From Gemmatimonadaceae bacterium (GTDB taxonomy: Bacteria; Gemmatimonadota; Gemmatimonadetes; Gemmatimonadales; Gemmatimonadaceae), in NCBI GenBank assembly GCA_013817545.1, contig JACDCM010000004.1, positions 1-38,179 of the forward strand: 38,179 bases of DNA, given 5' to 3'. Made by a program: the position numbers and the translations under genes. This document shows positions 29,290-38,179 of this stretch, one piece after another. Position 1 is the first letter of the stretch. Every line of letters begins with the position of its first letter. The notes beneath the pieces were generated by a model. It worked only from the letters and a program-made list of their open reading frames with translations, had not been told where the DNA came from and ran no database searches.

Positions 29290-31473
29290 TCACTGCTCTA
29301 CGGCCGAAAGACGCTCGCGCCGCGTGACATCCGTAATCCCCTTGATTCGGCGCACCGCTTTGAGAATTTTTTGTAGATGCGCAAGGTTTTCCACTTCCAC
29401 AAGCACCGACCCCGACACTCCACCGCCGTCACCGCTATGCAAATCGAAACTCTTGATGTTGGTGCCGGTTTCGGTGACTGCCGCGGCCACCTCCGCGTAT
29501 AAACCGCGCCGATCCGATCCTTCAAGGGCCAGCCGCACGAGGAATATCTCCCCCTGCATCTCCTGCCAGTCGATGTCGAGACGGCGCTCGGGCTCATGCG
29601 ATAGCAGGAGGAGATTCGGACAATCGGCGCGGTGAATGCTCACCCCCCGCCCGCGAGTGACGTAACCGGCTACGGGATCACCGGGCACCGGTTGGCAGCA
29701 CTGTGAGTAACGCACCATCAGTCCATCTACGCCCTGAATGCGAACACCCTTCGGCGTGCCTCGCATGCGCCGCACGAGACGTTCAAAGGCGCTGGTCTTG
29801 GCAGCCGGCTCCGGGGAATCATCCAGCTCCGGGTGCAGAATCTTCATGACCTGTGCGACTTGCACGTCCCCCTGCCCAACTGACGCGACCAGATGCTTCG
29901 CATCGGTGAGACTCAGCGCATCGGCGACCTGGAGTAGCTCGGTATCAGTCGGTTTCGCGAGACTGCGCCGGCGTGCCTCACGGTCGATGATCTCCCGTCC
30001 AATCTTTACGGAAGTCGACTGTTCCTCCTGCTTTATCCACTGCCTGATTTTGTGACGTGCGCGGCCGGTGCGCACGTGCGCCAGCCAGTCTCGACTTGGG
30101 CGGGCGGAAGCTGCCGTCAGGATCTCCACCGTGTCGGAGTTCTTCAACTGCCGTGACAGGGGGGCAATGCGCGCATTTACTTTTGCACCCTGACAGCGCA
30201 GACCGACTTCCGTGTGAACGGCAAACGCGAAGTCTATCGGCGTCGCTCCCTTCGGCAGCCGAATTACATCTCCGGTTGGCGTGAATACAAAAATCTCTTC
30301 CTGGTACAGGTCAAGCTTCAGGAATTCCAGAAACTCATCGGGATTTCTGGCATCCAGCTGCAGTTCAAGAATCTGTCGGAACCAGCCCAGCCGTTCGTCG
30401 AGCTGGTCGGCAGCTTTGGCGTTTTCCTTGTACAGCCAGTGCGCCGCGATACCGTACTCGGCCGTGCGGTGCATCTCACGCGTGCGAATCTGAATCTCGA
30501 AGAGCTGTTTGCCCGGGCCGAATACCGTCGTGTGGAGAGACTGGTAGCCGTTGCTCTTGGGTTGCGCGATGTAGTCCTTGATCCTTTCCTGTATCGGCGT
30601 CCATCCATCATGGATGATACCGAGCGCGTGGTAACACTCTGGAACGCTATTTACGAGGACGCGAATCGCAAGAAGATCATAAATCTCATCGTACGGCTTC
30701 TCACGTTGCCGCATCTTCTTGAATATGGACCAGAGGTGCTTGGGACGGCCGGTAACCTCGGCTCCTGGAAGTTCCGCCTTTTTGAGCGCCGCATCCAGTG
30801 GCTCGCGCATTCGCGCGATCAGGGCTTCGCGTTCGCCGCGCTTCTGTGCAACAAACTTTGCGAGCTTCTTGTACTCGTCGGTCTCGAGATGCTTGAACGA
30901 CAGGTCTTCCAGCTCCCATCGCATGCGCGCCATTCCAAAGCGGTGCGCCATGGGGGCGTACAGGTCCATCGTCTCCTGCGCGATGCGCCTGCGCTTCTCT
31001 TCCTGAAGGTGCTCGAGCGTACGCATGTTGTGCAGGCGATCGGCGAGCTTGATGAGAATGACGCGCGCATCCTTGGCCACGGACAGCAGCAGCTTGCGAT
31101 AATTCTCGACCTGTCGCTCCTGCCGGGAGCGGAAGGTGATGTTGCCGATTTTGGTTACTCCATCGACGATCTGCGCTATCTCGCGGCCGAACTCGTTTTC
31201 AACATCAGAAACCGTGACCTGGGTATCCTCCACGACATCGTGGATCAGTCCACTCGCAACCGTCACGGTATCGAGGTGCAGCTCAGCCAGTATCTTCGCC
31301 ACCTCGACGCAGTGCGACACGTAGTTTTCACCTGACTGACGCTTCTGCCCATGATGCGCGTTCTCGCTGAAGCGATAGGCGCGCAACAATAGCTCAGGAT
31401 CGAGACGCTCCATGAGCGTTTCGTCCTTCAGCTCAAATCCGGGAATCCTCGCGAGCAGCGCTGGCGTCGTCAC
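29290..31473 (-). CDS. Bifunctional (p)ppGpp synthetase/hydrolase, RelA/SpoT homologue
   Basis: HD motif (ASGLIHDVVEDT), synthetase (KPYDEIYDLLAIRVLV; GYQSLHTTVFGP), TGS (VFTPTGDVIRLPKGATPIDFAFAVHTEVG), C-terminal ACT. GTG start overlaps the radC stop. Confidence 0.96.
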   Translation of the reverse strand: MTTPALLARIPGFELKDETLMERLDPELLLRAYRFSENAHHGQKRQSGENYVSHCVEVAKILAELHLDTVTVASGLIHDVVEDTQVTVSDVENEFGREIAQIVDGVTKIGNITFRSRQERQVENYRKLLLSVAKDARVILIKLADRLHNMRTLEHLQEEKRRRIAQETMDLYAPMAHRFGMARMRWELEDLSFKHLETDEYKKLAKFVAQKRGEREALIARMREPLDAALKKAELPGAEVTGRPKHLWSIFKKMRQREKPYDEIYDLLAIRVLVNSVPECYHALGIIHDGWTPIQERIKDYIAQPKSNGYQSLHTTVFGPGKQLFEIQIRTREMHRTAEYGIAAHWLYKENAKAADQLDERLGWFRQILELQLDARNPDEFLEFLKLDLYQEEIFVFTPTGDVIRLPKGATPIDFAFAVHTEVGLRCQGAKVNARIAPLSRQLKNSDTVEILTAASARPSRDWLAHVRTGRARHKIRQWIKQEEQSTSVKIGREIIDREARRRSLAKPTDTELLQVADALSLTDAKHLVASVGQGDVQVAQVMKILHPELDDSPEPAAKTSAFERLVRRMRGTPKGVRIQGVDGLMVRYSQCCQPVPGDPVAGYVTRGRGVSIHRADCPNLLLLSHEPERRLDIDWQEMQGEIFLVRLALEGSDRRGLYAEVAAAVTETGTNIKSFDLHSGDGGGVSGSVLVEVENLAHLQKILKAVRRIKGITDVTRRERLSAVEQ

Positions 31474-32183
31474 AAAAATCCTTTCTCCGCGAAACTTACG
31501 TATCGGCCACGTCCGATGATGATGTGATCGTGGACAGGAATATCGAGAAGCCGGCCCGCCGCTACGAGCTGGTCAGTCACCAGCCGATCGTCCGCTGAAG
31601 GCGTAGGATCTCCGCTCGGGTGATTGTGAACCAGCACAATCGCCGCAGCGCGCTCTGCGATGGCCTCGCGAAAAACCTCCCGTGGGTGGACGAGGGAAGA
31701 GTTCAATATCCCGCGCGTTACCATAACATCCCGTTCGAGCCGGTGCTGAGCGTCCAGTATCGCGACGTGAAATTCTTCCACCGGAAGATCCTCCAGACGC
31801 ACGGCGAACACCGCATAGACATCTCTCGGCGAGCGCAGTGGCGCTCCCTCTTCATGCGATTCCGCAGCCAGCCGCCTGCCGAGCTCGAGCCCTGCGTGGA
31901 TCGCAATCGCCCGCGCCGCGCCAATGCCGCTCACAGAAGTGAGAGTAGCGACAGGTTGACCAGCCAAACGTCGCAGGGAACCATGCGAAGCAGCGAGCAC
32001 TTCCTGCCCAAGGTGCAACGCCGATCGGTTGCGATTCCCCGATCCGATGAGAATTGCCAATAATTCCGCAGCACTGAGCGACTGCGCACCAAGATCCCTC
32101 AAGCGTTCACGAGGGCGCTCGGTGCGTGGCATCTCCCGTATAGTTAATTGATCATTTCGCTTGTGGCTAGCATGCTCGGTCAT
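31470..32183 (-). CDS. radC: RadC-family JAB/MPN protein
   Basis: RPRERLRDLGAQSLSAAELLAILIGSG; VLVHNHPSGDPTPSADDRLVTDQLVAAGRLLDIPVHDHIIIG. Start set to MTEHASHK at 32183. Confidence 0.93.
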   Translation of the reverse strand: MTEHASHKRNDQLTIREMPRTERPRERLRDLGAQSLSAAELLAILIGSGNRNRSALHLGQEVLAASHGSLRRLAGQPVATLTSVSGIGAARAIAIHAGLELGRRLAAESHEEGAPLRSPRDVYAVFAVRLEDLPVEEFHVAILDAQHRLERDVMVTRGILNSSLVHPREVFREAIAERAAAIVLVHNHPSGDPTPSADDRLVTDQLVAAGRLLDIPVHDHIIIGRGRYVSFAEKGFL

Positions 32184-32223
32184 GGACTTGACTCCGGTAT
32201 TGGGCCGGTGGCTGAAAATGCAA

Positions 32224-32257
32224 CGGTGCGTGGCTTTCATTGATTAGCCACGCACCG
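32224..32257 (-). terminator. Perfect 12-bp hairpin between secA and radC (probable terminator or attenuator)
   Basis: CGGTGCGTGGCT (32224-32235), loop TTCATTGATT, AGCCACGCACCG (32246-32257); minus transcript continues TTGCATTTTC, a weak U-tract. Confidence 0.65.
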
Positions 32258-32310
32258 ACACCGAACCCACATCGCTTTCACGCCATCCGAAGCATACCGT
32301 CTTTCATTTC

Positions 32311-35300
32311 CTACCGCATTTGGGCCCCGTGGCACTTCTTGAATTTTTTCCCGGATCCACACGGACATGGATCATTGCGGCCGGCGCTGCTCCAGTCCGT
32401 GACAGCATTTGCCTGCGGGCTGCTGGAAAGCGACCGCGTTCGTCCGGCACCCAGAACTACAGGATCGCGCCTGACCACCGGCTTTGATTTGGGCGCTTTA
32501 TCCGGACCTACATCCATTACGGAACTGGAAGCAGAGCCGTTTCCGCTCTGCTCTTCAACAGGCACGTCTTCGAGCATTCCCATCGCGTCGTACCGCTTTG
32601 TGGGACGCTGCTCTTCACGCTGTGGCCGCTGCACCGGTTCCTGCGGCGCGTTGAATACAAGCTGGGCACGCAGAAAGCGTTCGGCAAAGGTGTTATGAAT
32701 GTCGTGAATCAGACCCTCGAACATGGTAAAAGCTTCCTGCTTGTACTCGATCAGAGGGTCCTTCTGTCCCCAGGAGCGATAGTGAATGGCGCCACGAAGC
32801 TGGTCGAGGTCGTACAGGTGATCTTTCCACTTTTCATCAATCACGTTGAGCATTACGAGCGCAAGCAACTGCTGAGCATACTCGCCAAGATTCTGCATCT
32901 TCGAGTCAAAGGCATTTCTGCCACCAGAACGGCCAACTTCCTCTGCCTCGGGTATGGAAGCAGGACGATCGCCGCCCTCCTCCAGATCCGAGATCGTCAG
33001 CAAGTAGTGCATCAGAAGTTCCTGGCGAAGCAGCGCGAAGTCCCAATCCTGCACTGATTCGTACGTCTCGAGATTTGTTCTGACGCGCCGTTTCACGGCG
33101 TCTTCGATCATCTTGACCGCTTCGCTTTTCAGCTCCTCCCCGCCCTCCAGTGCAAAGGAACGCAGCGAATAGATAACCTCACGCTGCTGATTCATCACGT
33201 CGTCGTACTCGAGCAGACGCTTGCGGGCCTGAAAGTTTTGTAGCTCCACGCGCTTCTGCGCCTGCTCAATGGACCGTGTTATGAGCGGATGCGTCAACAC
33301 CTCTCCTTCCTGTGCACCCATGCGGTCCATCAGCTTCGCTATTCTCTCGGAACCGAACAGCCGCATCAGGTCATCTTCGAGCGACAGAAAGAACTGCGAC
33401 GTACCCGAATCCCCCTGACGACCGGCGCGCCCTCTTAGCTGCCTGTCGATGCGACGCGACTCGTGCCGTTCGGACCCGATGATGTGCAGCCCCCCCATTT
33501 CCTCCACTTCGATTTCCTTGCCATCGAGATCCGTTACGATGGATGGTTTGGAAACCGTTACACCCGCTCCCAGCTTGATGTCGGTTCCGCGCCCGGCCAT
33601 GTTGGTTGCGATCGTCACCGTACCGGGTTGCCCCGCCTCAGCCACAACTTCGGCTTCGCGCTGGTGGTATTTCGCGTTCAGGACGTTGTGCTTGATCCCG
33701 GCGCGCTGGAAAGTTCTTGAGAGCGTTTCAGACACATCCACGCTCGCGGTACCGACAAGAACGGGGTAGCCGAGCTTGTGCAGTCGCTCCGTTTCTTCCA
33801 GAAGCGCCTTGTATTTCTCTCGGCGCGTTTTGAAGATCAAATCGTGACGGTCATCCCTTACGATGGTTTTGTTCGTGGGAATAACTCGTACCTCGAGCCC
33901 GTAAATCTGGAAGAATTCCTGCTCTTCGGTTTCTGCCGTCCCGGTCATACCAGCAAGCTTATCGTACATCCGGAAGTAATTCTGAATCGTGACCGTCGCC
34001 ATCGTCTGCGTTTCGCCCTTTACCTGTACGCCTTCCTTTGCCTCTACGGCCTGATGCAGGCCCTCCGACCAACGCCGCCCGGGCATGGTGCGGCCGGTAA
34101 ACTCATCCACAATGAGCACCTGCCCTTCCTGAACGACGTAGTTGACGTCCTTTTCATACAGCGCGTGCGCGCGTAGCAGCTGATGCACTATGTGCAGCTT
34201 CTCGCTTTTCGCCGCGTATTCCCCCTCGATCACGGCGCGCGCATCGAGCTTCGCCTGCGGTTCCATATCGTGATCGTGATCCAGCCGGTATACCGCCTCG
34301 GAAATGTCGGGAAGAACGAAGGCGTCGTGATCGTTGGGAGACAGGTAGTCGACGCCATTCTCGGTGAGGTGTACCGTGTGCCCCTTCTCGTCGAGTACGA
34401 AGAAGAGCCGCTCCTCAATGTCCTTGAACTGCTGCTTGTCTCCACGCTGCTTGCGGTCAGCGATGTGCTCGAGCTCCATCTTCTGAACCAGTTGCTTCGT
34501 CCCTTGCTCCTGAAGGACCTTGAGCAGACGCTTGTTCTTTGGGGCGCCAATTCGCGCCTGGTATAGCCTCAGCGCCGCTTCGTTAGTATCACCGCTCGCG
34601 AGGGCGCGCTCGCCTTCCGCAACGAGCGTATTCGCAATGTCCGATTGGGCGCGCACGAGGCGCGCTACGCCACCATTGAACTCCCTGAACTCCGCATCGC
34701 TATCACTGCCGACGGGTCCCGAGATGATCAGGGGTGTTCGTGCCTCATCAATCAGTACGGAGTCAACTTCGTCAACGATCGCGTACCAGTGCGCGCGCTG
34801 CACACGCTGATCGAGCGAGACCACCATGTTGTCGCGGAGATAGTCAAAACCGAACTCGTTGTTGGTTCCGTAGGTGATATCCGAGAGATATGCGGCGCGC
34901 CGTTCTGGTGTGCCGGGCTCCGTATCGTCAAGGCAACCAATTGTGAGGCCGAGGTACTTGTAGACATGACCCATCCACTGCGAATCGCGCCTGGCAAGGT
35001 AGGAATTCACCGTTACAAGGTGCGCTCCCTTCCCCGCCAACGCATTGAGATATAGAGGGAGGGTAGCGACGAGGGTCTTCCCCTCCCCCGTCGCCATCTC
35101 CGCGATCCGTCCCTCGTGCAGCTGAAGACCGCCAATCAGCTGAACGTCGTACGGGATCATATCCCAAATGGTGTCCCGTCCAGTAACGAAAACCGTCGTA
35201 CCCATCAGGCGCCGACACGCTTCACGAACAGTCGCAAAGGCTTCCGGAAGGACCTCGTCGAGCACTTCCGCGATGGTCTCGCGCAGTTCCTTCTCCAATC

Positions 35301-35586
35301 CGGAGCGTCCATCAGGTCCCGCCAACTCGCTATCGATCGAATCCCGCTCTGCAACATCCGCGGTAGTCCGCTTGCGCTCCTTTAGCTCCGCAATTTGTCG
35401 CTCGATATCCCCGGTTCGCTCGGCGATCAGAGCGCGAAATCGGTCGGTCTGGCCTTGGAGATCAGGCTCCGAAACACTGCTCAGGCGCTCGTAATGCTCA
35501 TTGATCGCCGCGACAATTGGCGACACGCGCTTCAGCTCGCGCGAGTGCCGCGAACCAAAGATCTTGTTTAGAAACGGCTTTAGCAT
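32311..35586 (-). CDS. secA: Preprotein translocase ATPase SecA
   Basis: 1091 aa: MATGEGKTLVATLPLYLNAL, TYGTNNEFGFDYLRDNM, VDEVDSVLIDEARTPLIISG, TNMAGRGTDIKLG, GRAGRQGDSGTSQFFLSLEDDLMRLF, C-terminal zinc motif CPCGSGKKFKKCHG. Confidence 0.98.
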   Translation of the reverse strand: MLKPFLNKIFGSRHSRELKRVSPIVAAINEHYERLSSVSEPDLQGQTDRFRALIAERTGDIERQIAELKERKRTTADVAERDSIDSELAGPDGRSGLEKELRETIAEVLDEVLPEAFATVREACRRLMGTTVFVTGRDTIWDMIPYDVQLIGGLQLHEGRIAEMATGEGKTLVATLPLYLNALAGKGAHLVTVNSYLARRDSQWMGHVYKYLGLTIGCLDDTEPGTPERRAAYLSDITYGTNNEFGFDYLRDNMVVSLDQRVQRAHWYAIVDEVDSVLIDEARTPLIISGPVGSDSDAEFREFNGGVARLVRAQSDIANTLVAEGERALASGDTNEAALRLYQARIGAPKNKRLLKVLQEQGTKQLVQKMELEHIADRKQRGDKQQFKDIEERLFFVLDEKGHTVHLTENGVDYLSPNDHDAFVLPDISEAVYRLDHDHDMEPQAKLDARAVIEGEYAAKSEKLHIVHQLLRAHALYEKDVNYVVQEGQVLIVDEFTGRTMPGRRWSEGLHQAVEAKEGVQVKGETQTMATVTIQNYFRMYDKLAGMTGTAETEEQEFFQIYGLEVRVIPTNKTIVRDDRHDLIFKTRREKYKALLEETERLHKLGYPVLVGTASVDVSETLSRTFQRAGIKHNVLNAKYHQREAEVVAEAGQPGTVTIATNMAGRGTDIKLGAGVTVSKPSIVTDLDGKEIEVEEMGGLHIIGSERHESRRIDRQLRGRAGRQGDSGTSQFFLSLEDDLMRLFGSERIAKLMDRMGAQEGEVLTHPLITRSIEQAQKRVELQNFQARKRLLEYDDVMNQQREVIYSLRSFALEGGEELKSEAVKMIEDAVKRRVRTNLETYESVQDWDFALLRQELLMHYLLTISDLEEGGDRPASIPEAEEVGRSGGRNAFDSKMQNLGEYAQQLLALVMLNVIDEKWKDHLYDLDQLRGAIHYRSWGQKDPLIEYKQEAFTMFEGLIHDIHNTFAERFLRAQLVFNAPQEPVQRPQREEQRPTKRYDAMGMLEDVPVEEQSGNGSASSSVMDVGPDKAPKSKPVVRRDPVVLGAGRTRSLSSSPQANAVTDWSSAGRNDPCPCGSGKKFKKCHGAQMR

Positions 35587-35595
35587 TGCAATCCT

Positions 35596-36159
35596 CTATC
35601 GATACAGCCGGGCTGCGGCAATGTATGCTGCAACGGAATCCGGCACGAAACCGCGAATTGAGCGCCCAGCACGCACGCGCGCGCGAATCTCCGTAGAGGA
35701 TAGTTCGACAAGTCGAGTCGGTATTCGCCGCAACGGAAATGAAGCATCGTTTGGCTCGGACAGGCGCGTCAGCACTATAATCTCAGCCAACTCGGCGATC
35801 CGCTCAGGCTCCCGCCAATCGGCAAGCTGGCTTACAAGGTCTTCGCCGATCAGAAAACAGAGATGTGCATCCGCATGCCGCTCAGCGAACAGGGCAAGAG
35901 TGTCCACGGTGAAAGATAACCCCGGACGCTCGATTTCCACGGCGTCAACCGTGAAGCGTTCATCCCCGTCAACCATGCCACGAAGCATTTGCAGGCGATC
36001 CCCAGGGCTTGCACAAACGGTTCCAGCCTTGAACGGTTGCTCCTTGGCCGGCACGAGGATCAGTCGGTCCAGCTGAAGCACTTCGTACGCGTCGGAGGCA
36101 GCGAGAAGATGCCCAACGTGGGGAGGATCGAATGTGCCCCCGAAGATGCCCAGCCGCAC
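35596..36159 (-). CDS. nadD: Nicotinate-nucleotide adenylyltransferase
   Basis: VRLGIFGGTFDPPHVGHLLAASDAYEVLQLDRLILVPA...LIGEDLVSQLADWREPERIAELAEIIVLTR...ELSSTEIRARVRAGRSIRGFVPDSVAAYI. GTG start at 36159. Confidence 0.95.
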   Translation of the reverse strand: MRLGIFGGTFDPPHVGHLLAASDAYEVLQLDRLILVPAKEQPFKAGTVCASPGDRLQMLRGMVDGDERFTVDAVEIERPGLSFTVDTLALFAERHADAHLCFLIGEDLVSQLADWREPERIAELAEIIVLTRLSEPNDASFPLRRIPTRLVELSSTEIRARVRAGRSIRGFVPDSVAAYIAAARLYR

Positions 36160-36161
36160 GG

Positions 36162-36923
36162 TCAGGGAACGGGCGTCGTCGCGGCAACCGGTGCTGCGCC
36201 ACAAACATCCCGCACCTGCCGGTCACCGGAATAGGCGGAACGAAGCGTGTTACAGGTCTCGGTAACATCCTCCTGGTACCCGATCGCCTGGAAAGCCACT
36301 GCGAGGCGCAGCAATGCATCTCGCGCAGTTGCTGTCTCGGGATACTTCGCAACTACGTCCTTGAAGTATATGATTGCGGAATCCCATGCCTTGCGACGGT
36401 AATAATGCATTCCATTCGCGTAGGTCTTGCGAGCAAACCATTCGAGCAGCTGGTTGATCTGTTTCTGGGTTTCACCAGCCAGCGCCGAACTGGGATACAC
36501 CGCAACGAGAGTACGTAGAGTGCTCAGGGCTGTCTCTCCGTACTGAGCATCGAGTACCGGCTTACGCCACAGCCGCGCGTAAGCCAGCCCGGCCTGTAAG
36601 AGCGCGTCGTCCGCCAGGGAATCTGATGGAAAGGACTCTGCCAGCCTCGTGAAATTCTGCGCCGCCAGTAAATGCTCCTTCCTTCCCACGTGGGATTTCG
36701 CGAGAAAGAACAGCGACCGCGGAAAGAGCGTGTCGCGAGCTGGAAGCTCGATTGTCAACCGCTCGAATCCGCTTACAGCGTTCTCGTAGCGCTTCGCGGA
36801 ATATTCACGCTGGGATGCGACGTACAGCGCCTCATTGGAGCTGAACTTTTGAGGCAGAAATGCTGAACGACACGCGGCCGGAAGGAGCGCCACAAAGAGT
36901 AATGCCAGACTTAAACGTCGCAA
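36162..36923 (-). CDS. bamD: Outer membrane protein assembly factor BamD
   Basis: Lipobox LLPAACRS, TPR fold (YSAKRYENAVSGFERLTIELPA...DSLADDALLQAGLAYARLWRKPVLDAQYGETALSTLRTLVAVYPSS). Confidence 0.9.
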   Translation of the reverse strand: MRRLSLALLFVALLPAACRSAFLPQKFSSNEALYVASQREYSAKRYENAVSGFERLTIELPARDTLFPRSLFFLAKSHVGRKEHLLAAQNFTRLAESFPSDSLADDALLQAGLAYARLWRKPVLDAQYGETALSTLRTLVAVYPSSALAGETQKQINQLLEWFARKTYANGMHYYRRKAWDSAIIYFKDVVAKYPETATARDALLRLAVAFQAIGYQEDVTETCNTLRSAYSGDRQVRDVCGAAPVAATTPVP

Positions 36924-36971
36924 AGGAAACCGATGTAGAAGAGCGAAATACTATGACGAGGCATGTCTGGA

Positions 36972-36999
36972 CGGATTGCGGATCGCGGATTGCGGATTA
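36972..36999. repeat. Short heptanucleotide tandem repeat (four units)
   Basis: CGGATTG-CGGATCG-CGGATTG-CGGATTA. Confidence 0.8.
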
Positions 37000-37185
37000 C
37001 AACCGACTCCAAAACGCGAGCATTAGCCAGACCGTTGTCTCTCGTCCCGGAGGCGCGGTAGCGGTATGAGCGCCACGAGTAGCGTACATGGTCAGAGTAT
37101 AAGCATTGGTCCATGCAATCATCATTTCGGAGTCAACGACTAAAATGCTACCCCGTCACGATCTCCGGGTTCGCGGACGGCATGG

Positions 37186-38166
37186 TCAGGCAAGAGCGGG
37201 ATGTCGCGATCGAAACCAGTCGACGAAGAGCGGTATCCCTTTGCCAATCGGAACATGTGGCGCGTAACCAAGCATTTCTCTGGCTCGCGTGATGTCAGCG
37301 AAGGTGCGCGAGACATCGCCAGCTTGCGCCGGCAACCGCTGAAACGCCGCTGAGCGGCCGAGAGCCTGCTCGATAAGAGCAACGAGCTCGGAAAGCGTGG
37401 TCGTGGCAGATTCGCCGAGGTTGTAAATTTCGTGACCCGGCGAGGACGTTTCCGTTCGATCGATGGCTCCGAGGACGCCCTGCACGGTATCGGTAATGTA
37501 AGTGTAGTCGCGCGAGAAAGATCCGTCGCCGAAGAAAGGTATTGGTTCACCGGCAGCGATGAGTCGTGTGAATTTGCGTATCGCGAGATCGGGACGCTGT
37601 CGCGGTCCATACACTGTGAAAAACCTCAGTGATATAAGCCTGAGTTCGTTGTACAGTGACGCAAACGTTTCGCAAAGCAACTCAGCTGCGCGCTTGCTCG
37701 CGGCATAAGGACTCACTGGTTTGATGGCGGTTTCGCTCTCGCTGAATGGTGCGGAAGCATCGTTGCCGTAAACGGAGGAACTCGATGCAATCACCAGCCG
37801 GTTGATGCCCATTGATCGCGCCGCCTCGAGAATAACGGCGGTGCCGACAACGTTGACGTCCATGTAGAGCGCAGGATCCTCGATTGATGGCCGAACACCA
37901 GCCCGAGCGGCCAGGTGCACCAGTACGTCTGGCCGCGCCATATCGAGCGCTGCACGCATGGACCTGGAATCACGAATGTCCGCTTCCACCAGCTTGAAGT
38001 GGCCGCCTGCCATGGCGTTTTTCAGATTTTCCCGTTTCATCGCGGGATCATAAAACCCATCGAAATTATCGACACCGGTTACCTCATACCCACGGGAGAC
38101 CAGTGCGTCGACGGTATGCGAACCAATGAAGCCGGCGGCTCCGGTCACGAGCACCCTCTCAGTCAT
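37186..38166 (-). CDS. NAD-dependent epimerase/dehydratase (UDP-glucuronate 4-epimerase-like SDR)
   Basis: VLVTGAAGFIGSHTVDALVSRGYEVTGVDNFDGFYDPAMKRENL, SSSSVYGNDASAPFSE, SPYAASKRAAELL, YGPRQRPDLAIRKF. Confidence 0.93.
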   Translation of the reverse strand: MTERVLVTGAAGFIGSHTVDALVSRGYEVTGVDNFDGFYDPAMKRENLKNAMAGGHFKLVEADIRDSRSMRAALDMARPDVLVHLAARAGVRPSIEDPALYMDVNVVGTAVILEAARSMGINRLVIASSSSVYGNDASAPFSESETAIKPVSPYAASKRAAELLCETFASLYNELRLISLRFFTVYGPRQRPDLAIRKFTRLIAAGEPIPFFGDGSFSRDYTYITDTVQGVLGAIDRTETSSPGHEIYNLGESATTTLSELVALIEQALGRSAAFQRLPAQAGDVSRTFADITRAREMLGYAPHVPIGKGIPLFVDWFRSRHPALA

Positions 38167-38179
38167 GATTCGGGAGACG

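Noticed and set aside
30214-31335. 373-aa plus-strand ORF opposite the RelA/SpoT gene
   Set aside because: It is antisense to a clearly conserved gene and has no recognisable domain; a shadow ORF from codon bias.
31470-32183. RadC as a possible mobile-element or defence-associated gene
   Set aside because: It is a full-length RadC between secA and rsh in a housekeeping context, with no mobile-element neighbours.

Overview
The window looks like ordinary chromosomal, housekeeping-rich DNA from a diderm bacterium. My best guess is Gemmatimonadota, from gene content and protein style, but I ran no search. About 31 genes fill it with short gaps, and all except the ppiD-like gene (1017-2846) are on the minus strand. 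In minus-strand transcription order (right to left) I read: NAD-sugar epimerase; bamD; nadD; secA; radC; rsh (relA/spoT); uvrB; tsaE-tsaB-rimI; ssb; LysM protein; a second sugar epimerase; tolQ-tolR-tolA/tonB-tolB-pal-ybgF; tatC; lptD-like; FN3-like lipoprotein; hutH-hutU-radical SAM-hutI; a TPR scaffold protein; polyprenyl synthase; a DUF4321-like protein; tatA. A second TPR protein, truncated by the window edge, lies at 1-839 and is missing from the supplied ORF track because it has no stop. I found no CRISPR array, transposon, prophage, rRNA or tRNA. The most interesting signals are: (i) a radical SAM/SPASM-like gene translationally overlapped inside the histidine-utilisation operon; (ii) a 15-bp-arm inverted repeat covering the hutH start codon; (iii) a multibranch RNA-like structure with a U6 tail downstream of ssb; (iv) a G-quadruplex-capable, slipped inverted repeat directly after the lptD stop; (v) a perfect 12-bp hairpin between secA and radC; (vi) two TPR proteins with long acidic linkers. 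I saw no clear evidence of a wholly new defence or mobile system.
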